A stretch of 64,000 nt of DNA. It comes from Helicobacter cetorum MIT 00-7128. Its GTDB lineage: Bacteria > Campylobacterota > Campylobacteria > Campylobacterales > Helicobacteraceae. Where the stretch lies: contig NC_017737.1 of assembly GCF_000259255.1 (NCBI RefSeq), positions 868,001-932,000 of the forward strand, read 5' to 3'. Below, piece by piece: positions 36,895 through 47,800 of this stretch (its first letter is position 1; each line of letters begins with the position of its first letter). The notes below the pieces were generated by a model, which did no database searches, was not told the DNA's origin, and saw nothing but the letters and a program-made list of their open reading frames with translations. The position numbers and the translations under genes were made by a program.

Positions 36895-37119
36895 TTAGTT
36901 TTTTAAACCCATCTGTTTAAAAAGAATGAGATTTTTGGCATTATCCCCATTATTTAAGCGTTCTGTATAGTGTTTAGAAATCTCATCAAAACACTCATCA
37001 ATATTTAACCCTTTAAAATTAGGGTTTGTCTTGAATAGATAGCTCAATAGAATATTTAGACAATGATTAACTTCGCTATCACAAAAATTATGCCTGTTAG
37101 TGTCAAAATCTAGGTGCAT
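36895..37119 (-). CDS. Small hypothetical protein upstream of parA
   Basis: 74 residues, starts MHLDFDTNRHNFCDSEV; acidic, helical, no motif. One base separates it from the preceding gene and 15 bp from parA. Part of the operon starting at 37462. Confidence 0.55.
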   Translation of the reverse strand: MHLDFDTNRHNFCDSEVNHCLNILLSYLFKTNPNFKGLNIDECFDEISKHYTERLNNGDNAKNLILFKQMGLKN

Positions 37120-37120
37120 T

Positions 37121-37462
37121 TTATAAGCCCTCCTGCTCCATAAGCTCTATCATTCTTTTGCCATACGCACTATTTCCTGTTTTTAAAAAAGTGCGTGATA
37201 ATCTATCAATTTCTTTACGCACCTCTTTGGCTCTTTGCTCTAGGTGTAAAAATGCTTGTTGTTGGTTCTTTTGATAGTCTTTATCTATATCGTTATAATA
37301 AGTCTTGTATTGCTCTTTAACGCTTTCTAAAAAAGCTTTTGGCTCTAGCGGAGTATTATGCTTTGTGAGATAGAGATAATCTAGTAAAAACTCTATGCTT
37401 TCAAAAACTTCTTTTCTTTTAAAATCTAGCGTAATAGGTTTAGTATTTAAATCAATAATCAT
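37121..37462 (-). CDS. Hypothetical protein, first gene of the par operon
   Basis: 113 residues; ATG preceded by TTGGAGTAAGAAT. Helical and charged, with a mid-protein coiled coil (FLHLEQRAKEVRKEIDRLS) and a YGKRMIELMEQ tail. No family recognised. Its leader holds the repeated ATAATAGAATTATTG boxes, so it is the entry gene of a probably autoregulated operon. Confidence 0.6.
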   Translation of the reverse strand: MIIDLNTKPITLDFKRKEVFESIEFLLDYLYLTKHNTPLEPKAFLESVKEQYKTYYNDIDKDYQKNQQQAFLHLEQRAKEVRKEIDRLSRTFLKTGNSAYGKRMIELMEQEGL

Positions 37463-37500
37463 ATTCTTACTCCAATATAAAGTTCAATGAATTATAGCAT

Positions 37501-37613
37501 ATAATGGAATTATTGTTGTTAATTTATAATAGAATTATTGAAATTTATTCATAATTATTGAGAGATAATCACAATATATCATAATAGAATATAAAATTGT
37601 TATTCTATTATGA
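37501..37613 (-). promoter_or_regulatory. Operator/centromere-like repeats upstream of the par operon
   Basis: ATAATGGAATTATTG (37501-37515), ATAATAGAATTATTG (37526-37540) and a shortened ATAATTATTG (37551-37560) are spaced exactly 25 bp; then a perfect inverted repeat TCATAATAGAAT / ATTCTATTATGA (37579-37590 and 37602-37613). This is the architecture of RHH operator/parS repeats in front of type Ib par operons. Confidence 0.6.
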
Positions 37614-37642
37614 TGTAAATTATTGTAATTAGGTTCAATATT

Positions 37643-38641
37643 TCAGAATAGGTTGGCTACGACTCTTCCATAATCGCTATTAGTGTGGATATAGATTTTG
37701 GTAGTTTCTAAATTGGAATGACCCAAAGCATTTTGCGTAAGGATTAAATCTTTAGTTTCTCCATATATGTAGCTCCCAAAGGAATGCCTTAACATATGCA
37801 ACCCAACGCCTTTAAAATGACTAAGCAATCCAATCTCTTTTAAGGTTTTGTTTAGAAAATGTCTTATGGTAGCCCCCTTAAAAGGTTCATTGGCAGTAGT
37901 TTTTCTATTTCTAGTTTTAGAATTGAGCCATTCTTTCAAAAAGGGTTCTATAAGTTCCTTTTTAATTAAAGTAATTCTTTCTTTATTGCCTTTACCTCTA
38001 ATAGAAAAAATATAGTTACAATCATCACTTTGAATATTATCAAGTTTAAGATTTTTAATCTCAATGGTGCGCAACCCACTATATGCCACAATTAAAGCTA
38101 TAAGCCGACTTCTTTTTTCAAAATCTTTTTTACAAGGAAGACTTTTTAGATAGTCTATATAGTTAAAAAATTGTTCTTTGGGTAAAAATTTAGGCAAATT
38201 CTTATGCTTTCCTAATGCTACTTTTAATGTGAAATCAAAATTCATTTTCTTGTGTTTGTCTAAAAATTTAAAAAAAGTTCCCATATTGATTTTGAAGTTC
38301 ATCATAGAAGAAGATTTGTAAGTTATGCTCAAGGTGTATAGAAAGTTTATCACATGGCTTTCTTGTAGCAAGCGTAGCTCTTTGACCTTTATCTCTTTGC
38401 GGTTATTCTTGATGTAATTAAAAAAGTGGGTTAAAACACCTAAATTGAGCATAGATTTACAACCTAGATTAACAAGTTTATTTCTAATTTCATTTAACTC
38501 CTCTATGCTTTTTGCCTCTTTAATTTTTGCTTGAATACTTTGGTATTGTTGCAGGTCTTTTACATTATATTTTGAAAAACATTTGGACTTAAAGTCCGCA
38601 TACTCCTTAATAGCTTGTAGTAACTCTTTTAATAAAATCAT
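37643..38641 (-). CDS. xerT: XerT-type tyrosine recombinase
   Basis: 332 residues. The catalytic set is complete: Arg191 (AYSGLRTIEI), Lys in RGKGNKERI (~217), HMLRHSFGS (His282, Arg285), His308 (ALGHSNLETT) and Tyr317. The N-terminal SAM-like core-binding domain spans about 70-140. In H. pylori, XerT excises and integrates plasticity-zone elements. A strong Shine-Dalgarno (AAGGAGTTTTA) precedes the ATG, and its leader holds the palindromic boxes at 38660-38706. Transcribed leftward, between the giant gene and the par operon. Confidence 0.92.
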   Translation of the reverse strand: MILLKELLQAIKEYADFKSKCFSKYNVKDLQQYQSIQAKIKEAKSIEELNEIRNKLVNLGCKSMLNLGVLTHFFNYIKNNRKEIKVKELRLLQESHVINFLYTLSITYKSSSMMNFKINMGTFFKFLDKHKKMNFDFTLKVALGKHKNLPKFLPKEQFFNYIDYLKSLPCKKDFEKRSRLIALIVAYSGLRTIEIKNLKLDNIQSDDCNYIFSIRGKGNKERITLIKKELIEPFLKEWLNSKTRNRKTTANEPFKGATIRHFLNKTLKEIGLLSHFKGVGLHMLRHSFGSYIYGETKDLILTQNALGHSNLETTKIYIHTNSDYGRVVANLF

Positions 38642-38659
38642 TAAAACTCCTTATAATAT

Positions 38660-38706
38660 AATAGTTCTATTAATTACAATTCTATTGTATTGTAAATAGA
38701 ACTATT
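38660..38706 (-). promoter_or_regulatory. Palindromic operator candidate upstream of xerT
   Basis: AATAGTTCTATT (38660-38671) and AATAGAACTATT (38695-38706) form a perfect 12-bp inverted repeat 23 bp apart; a related half-site (CAATTCTATTG) sits between. The box resembles ATAATAGAATTATTG upstream of the par operon, suggesting a shared regulator. Confidence 0.5.
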
Positions 38707-38882
38707 TTGTTAATACTATTATAGATTTAATAAAAATAAGCTGTCATGCAGTATGTAAGCATTGTGTTTGGAATTAAGTTTTTTAATCTAATGAAAGTGG
38801 TAGTGCAAAAGAAAGTGTTCTTAGAAAGAGACTGAAATTTAAGTAAGCCCCACTTTAGAAAGTGAGTGCAATTAGATATTTA

Positions 38883-41800
38883 TTAGATTGTGAGATGTGA
38901 TTCTTGGGAAGATTGCTTATTGGTGGGTGCAAATCTGTTATATGGCGCAGATACAATAGTTTTTTTATTTTGCTCTATTGCATTATCTGTTTCTAAGCAC
39001 ACTTCATTATTAGCATTATCTATTTTCTTAATTTCTTGTTCTTTGTTTTTAAGCTTATTTTCCTCTTGCTCCTTACTCTCACCCCCTAAACTCGCTTTCT
39101 TTTCAGCCTCCAAATTCTTTAACACTTCTTTAGACTTAGGGTTAAATACTGGCTTATACTCTCTGTCTTTACCCATTTTGGCTAAATCATCTATTAAGGT
39201 TCTATGGTCTAGTTTTAAAGCTTGTAAGTATTCTAAGCGTGGGTATTCTTCTTTTTGCTCTACTAATCTAGTGTATTTAGCGATATTTTCTTTGGTGTTT
39301 GTAATGGAATTTTCTAACTCTTTGATTTTCTCAGGGAGTTTTGTAATGGCATTGTCTAGCCTTTTTAAAAAGCCATCAAATTTAATCTCACCACAGAAAT
39401 TATAAGAAGTGGCAAACACATTTTGATTTTTAAACACTAAATTCTCAGGGGTATAAGCAACCTTTAAATTATCCTTAGGACTAAGACTAAACTCTACTTG
39501 ATACTTAGATTTAAAAGCACTCACTACAAAGCCCTTGTATTCTAAGACTTTATGCTCTTCATCTTCTTTATAAAACAAATTAACCATATCTGTAATAAAC
39601 TGTTCTCTAATTTCATCTAGCATAATCTTGTTTTGTTCGGCTACTTGCTTGTTTTGTTTTTTGAGCTTTTTATGTTCTAGCTCTTCTTTCATGGTGGCAT
39701 TTTCTTTTAAAGGCTCTACTTCCTTAACTTTAATTAGTTCGTAATCTTTGCTCGTTTCATTTCTTAAATCATAGAGTTTAATCTCTGTATTAGTGGGGAT
39801 AATTACAGAGTTTTTTAACACTTCTAAGTCTTTTAATTCCTTATGTAAAAAATCTAGTTTAGAAGTATTGTTTTTCAAGCTCTCTTCATTGAAATAATAC
39901 TCTTTATTAAAGGCTTTATATTTAGCCTCTTCGCTCTTAATAATTTGTCTAAGCTTGACTTCTTCAATGATTAAGGGATTACCAGTAGCCTCTGCTTTCA
40001 TCTCACTCGCATTGCTACTTCCCATATTAAAGTCTTCTAATTCATTTAAGCCTAATTTATGGGCATTCCTAAATTGCTCTATGCCTTTAGATTTGGTCTC
40101 TATGATTTGCCACATTCTACTATCATAAGTTTTTTCAGTCGCATAGCGATAGATTTTCATGCTAAAGTTTTCAGGGTCTGCTTGATGTAAGAGATTACCT
40201 TGTCTAATCCCACGCCCCTCCATTTGCAACAACTCATCTGGTCGCCACGGACAATCTAATTCATGCATAGCCACTAATCTTTCTTGCACATTAGTGCCTA
40301 CGCCCATTTTAGCTGGACTGCCTAGTAAAACCCTAACTTCGCCACGATTAACTCGTTTAAACAAATCTTGCTTTTGTTCTTCGCTTTTTGCATCATGGAT
40401 AAAGGCGATTTCATTTTGGGGGATACCCATTTTGACTAAGTGCCTTAACACATCACTATAGACATCAAACTTACAATTCTTGGCTAGTTCTTCATCTAAA
40501 TCAACACTCTTAGCCTTTTTCTCATCAAGCTCGTTTTCTAACTCTTTCTTGCTAGGAGTTATAAGTTTGCCATTTTCATCGTATTGCGAAAGGCTTTCTA
40601 GCAATTCTTGGGTTTCATCTATAGCTTTTTTGTTTTCTAGTTCGTTAGTGTTTTCTAAGAGATTAAGATACTTCTCATAATCCTTAGTATTCTCGCTTAT
40701 GTCATGCAAGAGTTCATTTTCAAAATCATCTATGGAGTTTTCTTCTCTATACTCATTCAAACTCATTTCAAGGGGGAAAGTTCCAGCTTTAATTTGTTTG
40801 ATATTGTCTAGGTGCATTTTAATGAAGTCATTTACAAAGTTGCTCTCTAAGTTAACCCCACTCCCATATCTATCACTAAATTGCTTTTGAATTTTTTCTT
40901 TAATCTCATTTAACGCTCCCAAAGAATAATCTACTTCTTCTAGACTCACTTTTTGAGAATGCACTTTAGGGGTAGATAGCCCTATAAAGCCAAGCTGTGT
41001 GCCTTTGACTTCATTAGTTTCTATATAGTTTTGATAGATATTTTCTGCCATAGCATAGCTTTTAGAAAACTCTTTTTCTACTTTAGCGCTTGGGTCAATC
41101 AATCTGTAATCTAAAGCCACTTTTCGTGCGTCTGTAGTGCATGAAAGGATATTGTCTTCGCCTTTTTTGTTTTTCTTGCCCTCGCATTTTTGCATTCTAT
41201 CAATGATTGAGCCTTCGTTGTATTTGCCATTCTCATCAGCAATACCGATATATTGTGCGACTTCTTCACTTCTTGGCACAACCACATTGATAGGTTTTCC
41301 TCCATAAACCTTTGGCACAAAGTTAGGGTTATGCTTTAAAATATCATCGTTAGAGACAATATCAGCAAAAGCTCTATACATCGTGCTTAAACCTTGCACA
41401 TCGCTAAACTTAGAAAAGCGGTTCACCATTTTGTAGCTTTGAGCTGAAGTGTCTAATTCAAAATCACTCACCACTTCCCCATAAGTCTTAGCCCAGTCAT
41501 CAAAGTAATCTAATCCCCTTTCTTTTAAAATCTCAGGGGTTAAATAGCGTTGCAAGTGATACATTTCACTTAAGGAGTTAGCAATCGGTGTGCCTGTTAA
41601 AAACATCATCTTTTTATTGTTTTTATGCAAGTAGCGAGTTTTAATAAATAAGTCTCTAGCACGATTACTTCCTTGTTGATTACCAAGCCCTGCAATTTTT
41701 TCCATAGAAGTTTCAAAGGCTAGGTTTTTAAACAAATGCGCCTCATCAACAATTAAGTTGTCAATCCCCATTTGGCTAATATCAATGTGAGAGCCTTGCT

Positions 41801-44800
41801 TTTCTAAAATCTTGTCGTATTTATCATTGATTTTGTCTAGCTTGTTTTTATGTGCTTTTTCATTAGGTTTTTTAAACTCTTTCTTATTGGCTAAGTATTG
41901 TTTTTCTAGTCTTCTAAAGTTTTCTTCAGCTTTATTTAATTCTTCCTCCCTTAATTCTTCTACAATTTCTCTAGGATTAGACAATAATTCTAAATGACTA
42001 TGAGCGATAATCACAGCGTCATAATTGTTATTAGCAATTTGGTTGTATAAAAGCTCTCTTTCATTTTCTGTAATGTCTTTACTATCTACCACTAAGACAT
42101 TCGCATTAGGATAGGCTCTATAAAACTCATCGCCCCATTGTTTAGTCAAATGGTTTGGCACAGCAATGAGAGTTTTATTGACTAGCCCCATGCGTTTTTG
42201 CTCCATACAACTTGCAATGGCACACAAGGTCTTACCAGCGCCAACTTGGTGGTCTAAACACACCGCTCTATCTTGGATAGTTCTAAACACCGCATTCTTT
42301 TGGTGGGGTCTTAAAGTAATGTTAGAATTAAAGCCCTCTAATTCTAAATGCGTGCCATCATAGGTTTTTAAAACGGAGTTATTAAAAGTGTCATTATAGA
42401 TTTGTTCTAAATGCGTTCGGCGCTCATAATCTTTGTAAATCCAGTCTTGAAAGGCTTCTTTTAATTCTTCTGCCTTACTTCTAGCAACATTGCTTAATTC
42501 TTCATCGGTTACTTGAATGGTCTTTTTAGGCTCTGTAGGATGGGGCTTCTCGTATTTAACACTCAAATCCTTATTGTTTAAGACTTTAGCTAATAGATGA
42601 CTAAAAGGCACTTTATAATAAGAAGTATGGACTTTATCTCTTATGCCAAAGAGTTCATCTAATCCATTATTAAAACCATTTACTACTACTCTAAAAGTCC
42701 CTTGAAAATGATAGATGTTAATGTCTTTTTTTATGTTTTCTATTTGAGCGTCATTCATTTTGTAGCCATATTGCTTTTCATAATGATTGCTTGCTAATTC
42801 AACTAAAAACTCTTCTAAATATTTGGTAGGTATCCAAGGACTATTGATATTAGCCATAATCTCAGTAGCCTTTAAATCTTTAGGGATAATGCGTTCTAGG
42901 TCTTTTAAATTATTCTCTAGCCCTTCAACACCCCTTTCTATTGCCTCTTTGACTTCCTTTAATTGCTTTTTGACATTACCGCTTAGATAGTCATTGGCTA
43001 GAATGTAATCACCATTATCGCTATGGTCTTTATAGATAAGCTTTTGCTCTAATAACTCGTTTATGGTGGCCTCTAAGCTTTGGGTTTTAAAATTATCTCT
43101 TATGAAATGCAAGTCTAGTCTGCCCTTTTGATTTAGACTTGCTATCAAAGCCTCTTTAGCATTAGTGATAGAAAATTCTTTTTTAGGGTTTAAAGTCCTT
43201 TCAAAAAAGATTTGAGCCTTTTTAGCACTTGGTTTTCTTGGGGAAATGTTTTGAGCTTTGGCAGACTTAAGAGTGATTTCTTTTTCAAAGTCTTTTTCTA
43301 GTCCTAAGACTTTTGCCCCATACAAATCTTGTCTAATGTCTTTGCGGTTTTTATTTTCATTGAGATAGCCAAATTTTTTGACAAACCCCTCATAAACAGC
43401 ATTGAGTTTAGCTCTCTTATTTTCTAGCTCTAAATCAGAACTTAGGGGGTTTAATTCGGCATTCGTTAAATCATTTAAAGCAACTTTTAATTTCAAATAC
43501 TCAACAATCCTTTTTTCTTGGGTTTTGCCAGCAATTTTAGTTGGGGCTAAAAAAATAGCGTTTTCATTGTTTTGTTCTAGTTTGTAATAGCGATTATCAA
43601 ATTTGACTAATTCGCCTACTTCTAAATCTTTGATGAGCCTTGAGACTTCTTTATAGCGTTCATCGTTTCTATCAATAATAAGAGCGTTAGTTTTTATGGT
43701 TTTCTTGTGGTATTGATAGACATTCTTAGGCAAGTTTTTAATGATTTTACTAATGGCGTTAGATAAATCTAAGTCTTTATTTTCTAAAACTTGTAACTCG
43801 TATTTGTAAATCCGTTTGCCATTAACTTCTTCACTATAGCGAGTTTTTTCTAAACTGAGATTACCTAGAATGTTTTGTGGGTGGTTAGTAAAGTATTCAT
43901 TTAAGGTTTGTTCGTTTAAATCAATCTTATTTTCGCCAACTTTATCAATGAAATCTTTTATAGTTTGGTAGTCTTCTTCGCTATATCCAAAAGTAGAAGT
44001 GTCAATATTATAAAAGTCGCTCTGTTCGTTTTGTGGTTTTAAATTGAAATAATTAGCAAGAATATTGATAATATTTAGTTTGGCTCTATCAACCAAATTA
44101 TCAAGCTTATTTTCTTGTAAAATTTCTATAGCTTTTGCATGGTAATTGTTTAAAGCTTTAATCAAATCTTCATAATAAAGCTTAGAGTGAGTGAAATCTT
44201 GATTGATTTCACTATTCACGCCCTTTTTAAAAAACACAATATCGCTTGTTACTTCTGCCCCTGTGCCTTTAAACACGCTATTAGGTAATCTTATCGCTCC
44301 TAAAAAGGTGGCTTGCTTGGCGATGTGTTCTCTCATTTTAGAATTTTTAGCGTCTAAAAACCAAGAACTCACCACAAACGCCCCTATACCATCCTCTTTT
44401 AATTCCTTGATAGCTTTGCCTAAGAAGTAATTATGGATACTTGCCCCACTTAATTCCATGTCATTAGAGCTATAAATTTTATGCTGTCCATAAGGGGGGT
44501 TACCGATAAAGGCATCATAATCTTGGTAAAAATCATAGTTTTGTAAGGCTTTGTTTTCTATTCTCTGATTAGGATAGAGAAATTGAGAAATCCCAGCACT
44601 AATGGGGTCTAATTCTGTGCCTACAAAGTGGTAGTTTTTATCACTTGGGGCATAAGCTAAAAACTTGCCTGTCCCACAGCTAGGTTCAAAGATTTCTTTT
44701 TTATTGTCATCATTATTAAACCCTAATTGCTCTAAACCTGCATAAATGCTATCAATGACTAATTTAGGAGTATAGTAAGCGTCTCTTGTGCTTAACAAGG

Positions 44801-47800
44801 CTTTTTCAAATTCTTGTTTAGTCAAAAGAGTTTTTAATTCTTGGTGTTCTTTAGGATTTTCTTGTTTAAAGTAGCTCTCAAGTCCGCCCCAACCACTAAA
44901 CTGAGCTAAAATTTCTTTCTCTTCTTTAGTGGCATAGTAGTGCAAATCAGAGTTAATGTCCTGTAAGGCTTTTTCTCTAATTTGCAATTCTTTTAATAAC
45001 TCAATGGCTTTGATGTTTGCCTTATAACGACTGACTTTTCCATTAATCAAAATTTCTTCGTTAGGTTTAAAATCAAGCTTAGGATTTTCTTGGACTTGTT
45101 GTGGAGTTTGCTCTTCTTTAGCATTTTCTGTGGCTTGTGGCTCTGTGCCATTTTTTTGCGTAATAGTTTCTTGAAACACTGCATTAAGCAATTCATTCTC
45201 GTTTTTAAAATTAGGAATTTCAGGGGGAGCTGGGTTGTAATTTTTAAGCAAACTCTCAAAAAGTGGAGTAGTTTGTAATCGGCTAGTTTGTGAGAGTTCT
45301 TGTGCGTTTGGCTCTTGTATAAAATTAGAGATTTCTTGGTTGCTATTTTCTGCAATAGGCTCTATAGTCTGTAGTTCTTGTGCGTTTGTCTTTGATGATA
45401 AAACTTCTGCGTTGGCAGAAAAGATAGCCTCACTTAGATTGACATAAGAGCTTAAATCTAATTCTTCATTAAAAAGGCGCTTAACATCTTTTAGTGTGTT
45501 TTCTGTTGTTCTAGGACCGATAACTAAATTATCGTATCTATCAGTGTTTTTTCTTAGATTGGCAATCTCTTTAGAAATGCTATTTTCAGTCAGTATAATC
45601 GTATCTTTCTTTTTAATATTCTCATAGACTTTTTGCTTAATTTCAGCTTTTAAGAGAATGTCATAAAATTCGCTTATTATCCCATAGTAATAACTACCAC
45701 TATCAAGCTTTTCTTTTATATCCAAATAGAGTGGGTTCTCTAATGGTGAAAAAATAAAAGGGGTTTTCAAAGCCTCTTTTTTATCTAAAGTTGAAATGGT
45801 TTTATCATAGATAAGTCTTTGCTCATGTTCTTTTTGCATTTGAATGACTTCTTGCAAAAGCATTTTTTCATTATCGCTAAATTCAATATCTTTGAAATCT
45901 TGCTTTTTAAGATAAAAAGGCAAATCTTGCACTTTTGCTACAATTCTTGTATATCTCGCACTTTCAAGCCCATCTAAATCACTTAAACTTTCTTGCATAA
46001 TATAAAAAAGTTCTTCTAACTTATTATCAGTATCTATTTTGAGACTATCTACTAATTCCTTTTTTTCTATGCTTTGAATTAAGAGTTCTAGCTTTTCACT
46101 CATGGTATAAAGTCTAAGATTAGAGATTTCTTGCTCATTTTGTTTTTCTAGGATAGGCTCTTGCTCTTGTGTTTTTTGAGAGCTTTCTAAATCTTTTAAA
46201 GTTCCCTCTAAAAGATTTTCAAATAAACCTATCACTTCTTTAGAGCTTATTTTCTCGCCCCATTCATCAATAAAAGTTTTAGTAGTAGGGTTTTCTAAGA
46301 GTTGTTTGCCTAAATGATGAGCGCTTAAAGTAGGGTTGGTTGAGATAGCTTGTATGAGCCTCTCTCTAAAATTAGGCTCACTCGCTATAGTGTTGTTTTT
46401 AATGCTGTGGAGTAAGCCTTGTAGGTTGTCTAAATTTGCCTGAAGTCTTGTTTTTTTATCCCTGCTTTCTCTAGCACTTTCCAATCCTCTTTCCACGCTT
46501 GGCTCTCTGTAATTCTGCTTATTAGTAGATAGTGATACTGATTGATTTGAGCCTCTTTGAGTAGCTCCATATCTGTCATCCCTTGCGCTCTCTTGATTTG
46601 AGATTGCATGCTGTCTAGGACTTCTAGTTCCATCTTGGTTTGATTCTCTATCGCTGTTGATATGCTCCCTAGAACTTCGTTCTCCATTGATTTCATCGTT
46701 TGTGGGAAATAATGCACCCATCTCTCTAGGATTAGATAGGCGTAGTAATCCAAGTCCCTCTTCTCTGTCATCTGCTCCATGAGATACCATATCGTTGCGT
46801 TGACCTGATTGACTAGGTTCTTGTTGCGATAAGGGTGGTGTTCTTCTCTCATCTTGGGATAAATCCCTCTCTTCTCTGCCTCCAACATCATTTTGATGTC
46901 CGCTTGTTTCTTCTCTTCTTTCAGTCTCATTTCCTCCTGTGCTGGTTCTATGACCATTTCTAGCCAAGTGGTCATTCTCCACATGCTGTCTAGGGGGTGT
47001 TCCCCTGGAAACAAGTCTTGGGTCGCTAGACTGAAGAATTCTTTCGCTTGTTGTTTCTCTAGGCTCATTATGTAGGGCAAGGTCTTTGTTTTGAATGTTT
47101 TGTTTGGGTATCTTCTCTTGAATGCGTTCGCCCATTTCCTTTTGAGTGCGTTCTTGCGTCTCTCTGGGTATCCGTATGGTATGTAAGTCTCTATGAACTT
47201 CTGCTCCATCTCGCTCAATCCTTGCATCATTGTTGTTTGCATTTTGCTCTCCTAAATTTTGTTGTTCTAATTCTAAACTAGCATTACTTAAACTTGGATT
47301 ATTATTATCATTATTTTCAGTAATACTATTGTTAATAGATTGATTAGGCTCTATTGTATTATCAATAGTTTTATTATCCATAAGGCTATTTTCACTAATT
47401 AAATCCCCCACAATAACGCTAAGGCTTTGTGTGATTAAGGCATTAAATTCCTTGTTGTTATAGTAGAGATTTTCAAAATCCATACTCATATCTTTTTTAA
47501 AGTCATTTAACACCATCTCAGTAATGTCTATATTTCTCTTAAAGGTGTTGATAATGGCGTTATTAGATACAATGGCATTAAGCTTTTGATTAAACTCTTC
47601 TTTTAGAGTTTCTTTGTTTGGCTCATTGTTAATTAAATCTTGTAGTTGCTCTAAGGGGGTTTTACTAGCTTTGAATGGCTGGTTTAATGGATTATTTAAA
47701 TCTATTAAATCTATGCCAAACTCTTTGTGAAACTTAGCACAAAACTCTCTCATAAGCGTTTCTAGTTTGTCTAGTTTAGTTTCTAGGCTCTGATGATACG

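Noticed and set aside
36920-36930. AAAGAATG as a TnPZ end
   Set aside because: The match is inside a small coding gene of the par operon, not at a boundary; a sequence of this length occurs by chance.
38890-39405. 171-codon ORF on the plus strand, antisense to the 3' end of the giant gene
   Set aside because: Ser/Leu/Phe-rich translation typical of the antisense of a Lys/Glu-rich gene; no ribosome site worth noting and no neighbour on that strand.
45047-45355. 102-codon minus-strand ORF out of frame inside the giant gene
   Set aside because: Lys/Leu-rich, no ribosome site, no sign of a folded protein. Unlike the ORF at 46430-47242 its host stretch is not low-complexity.
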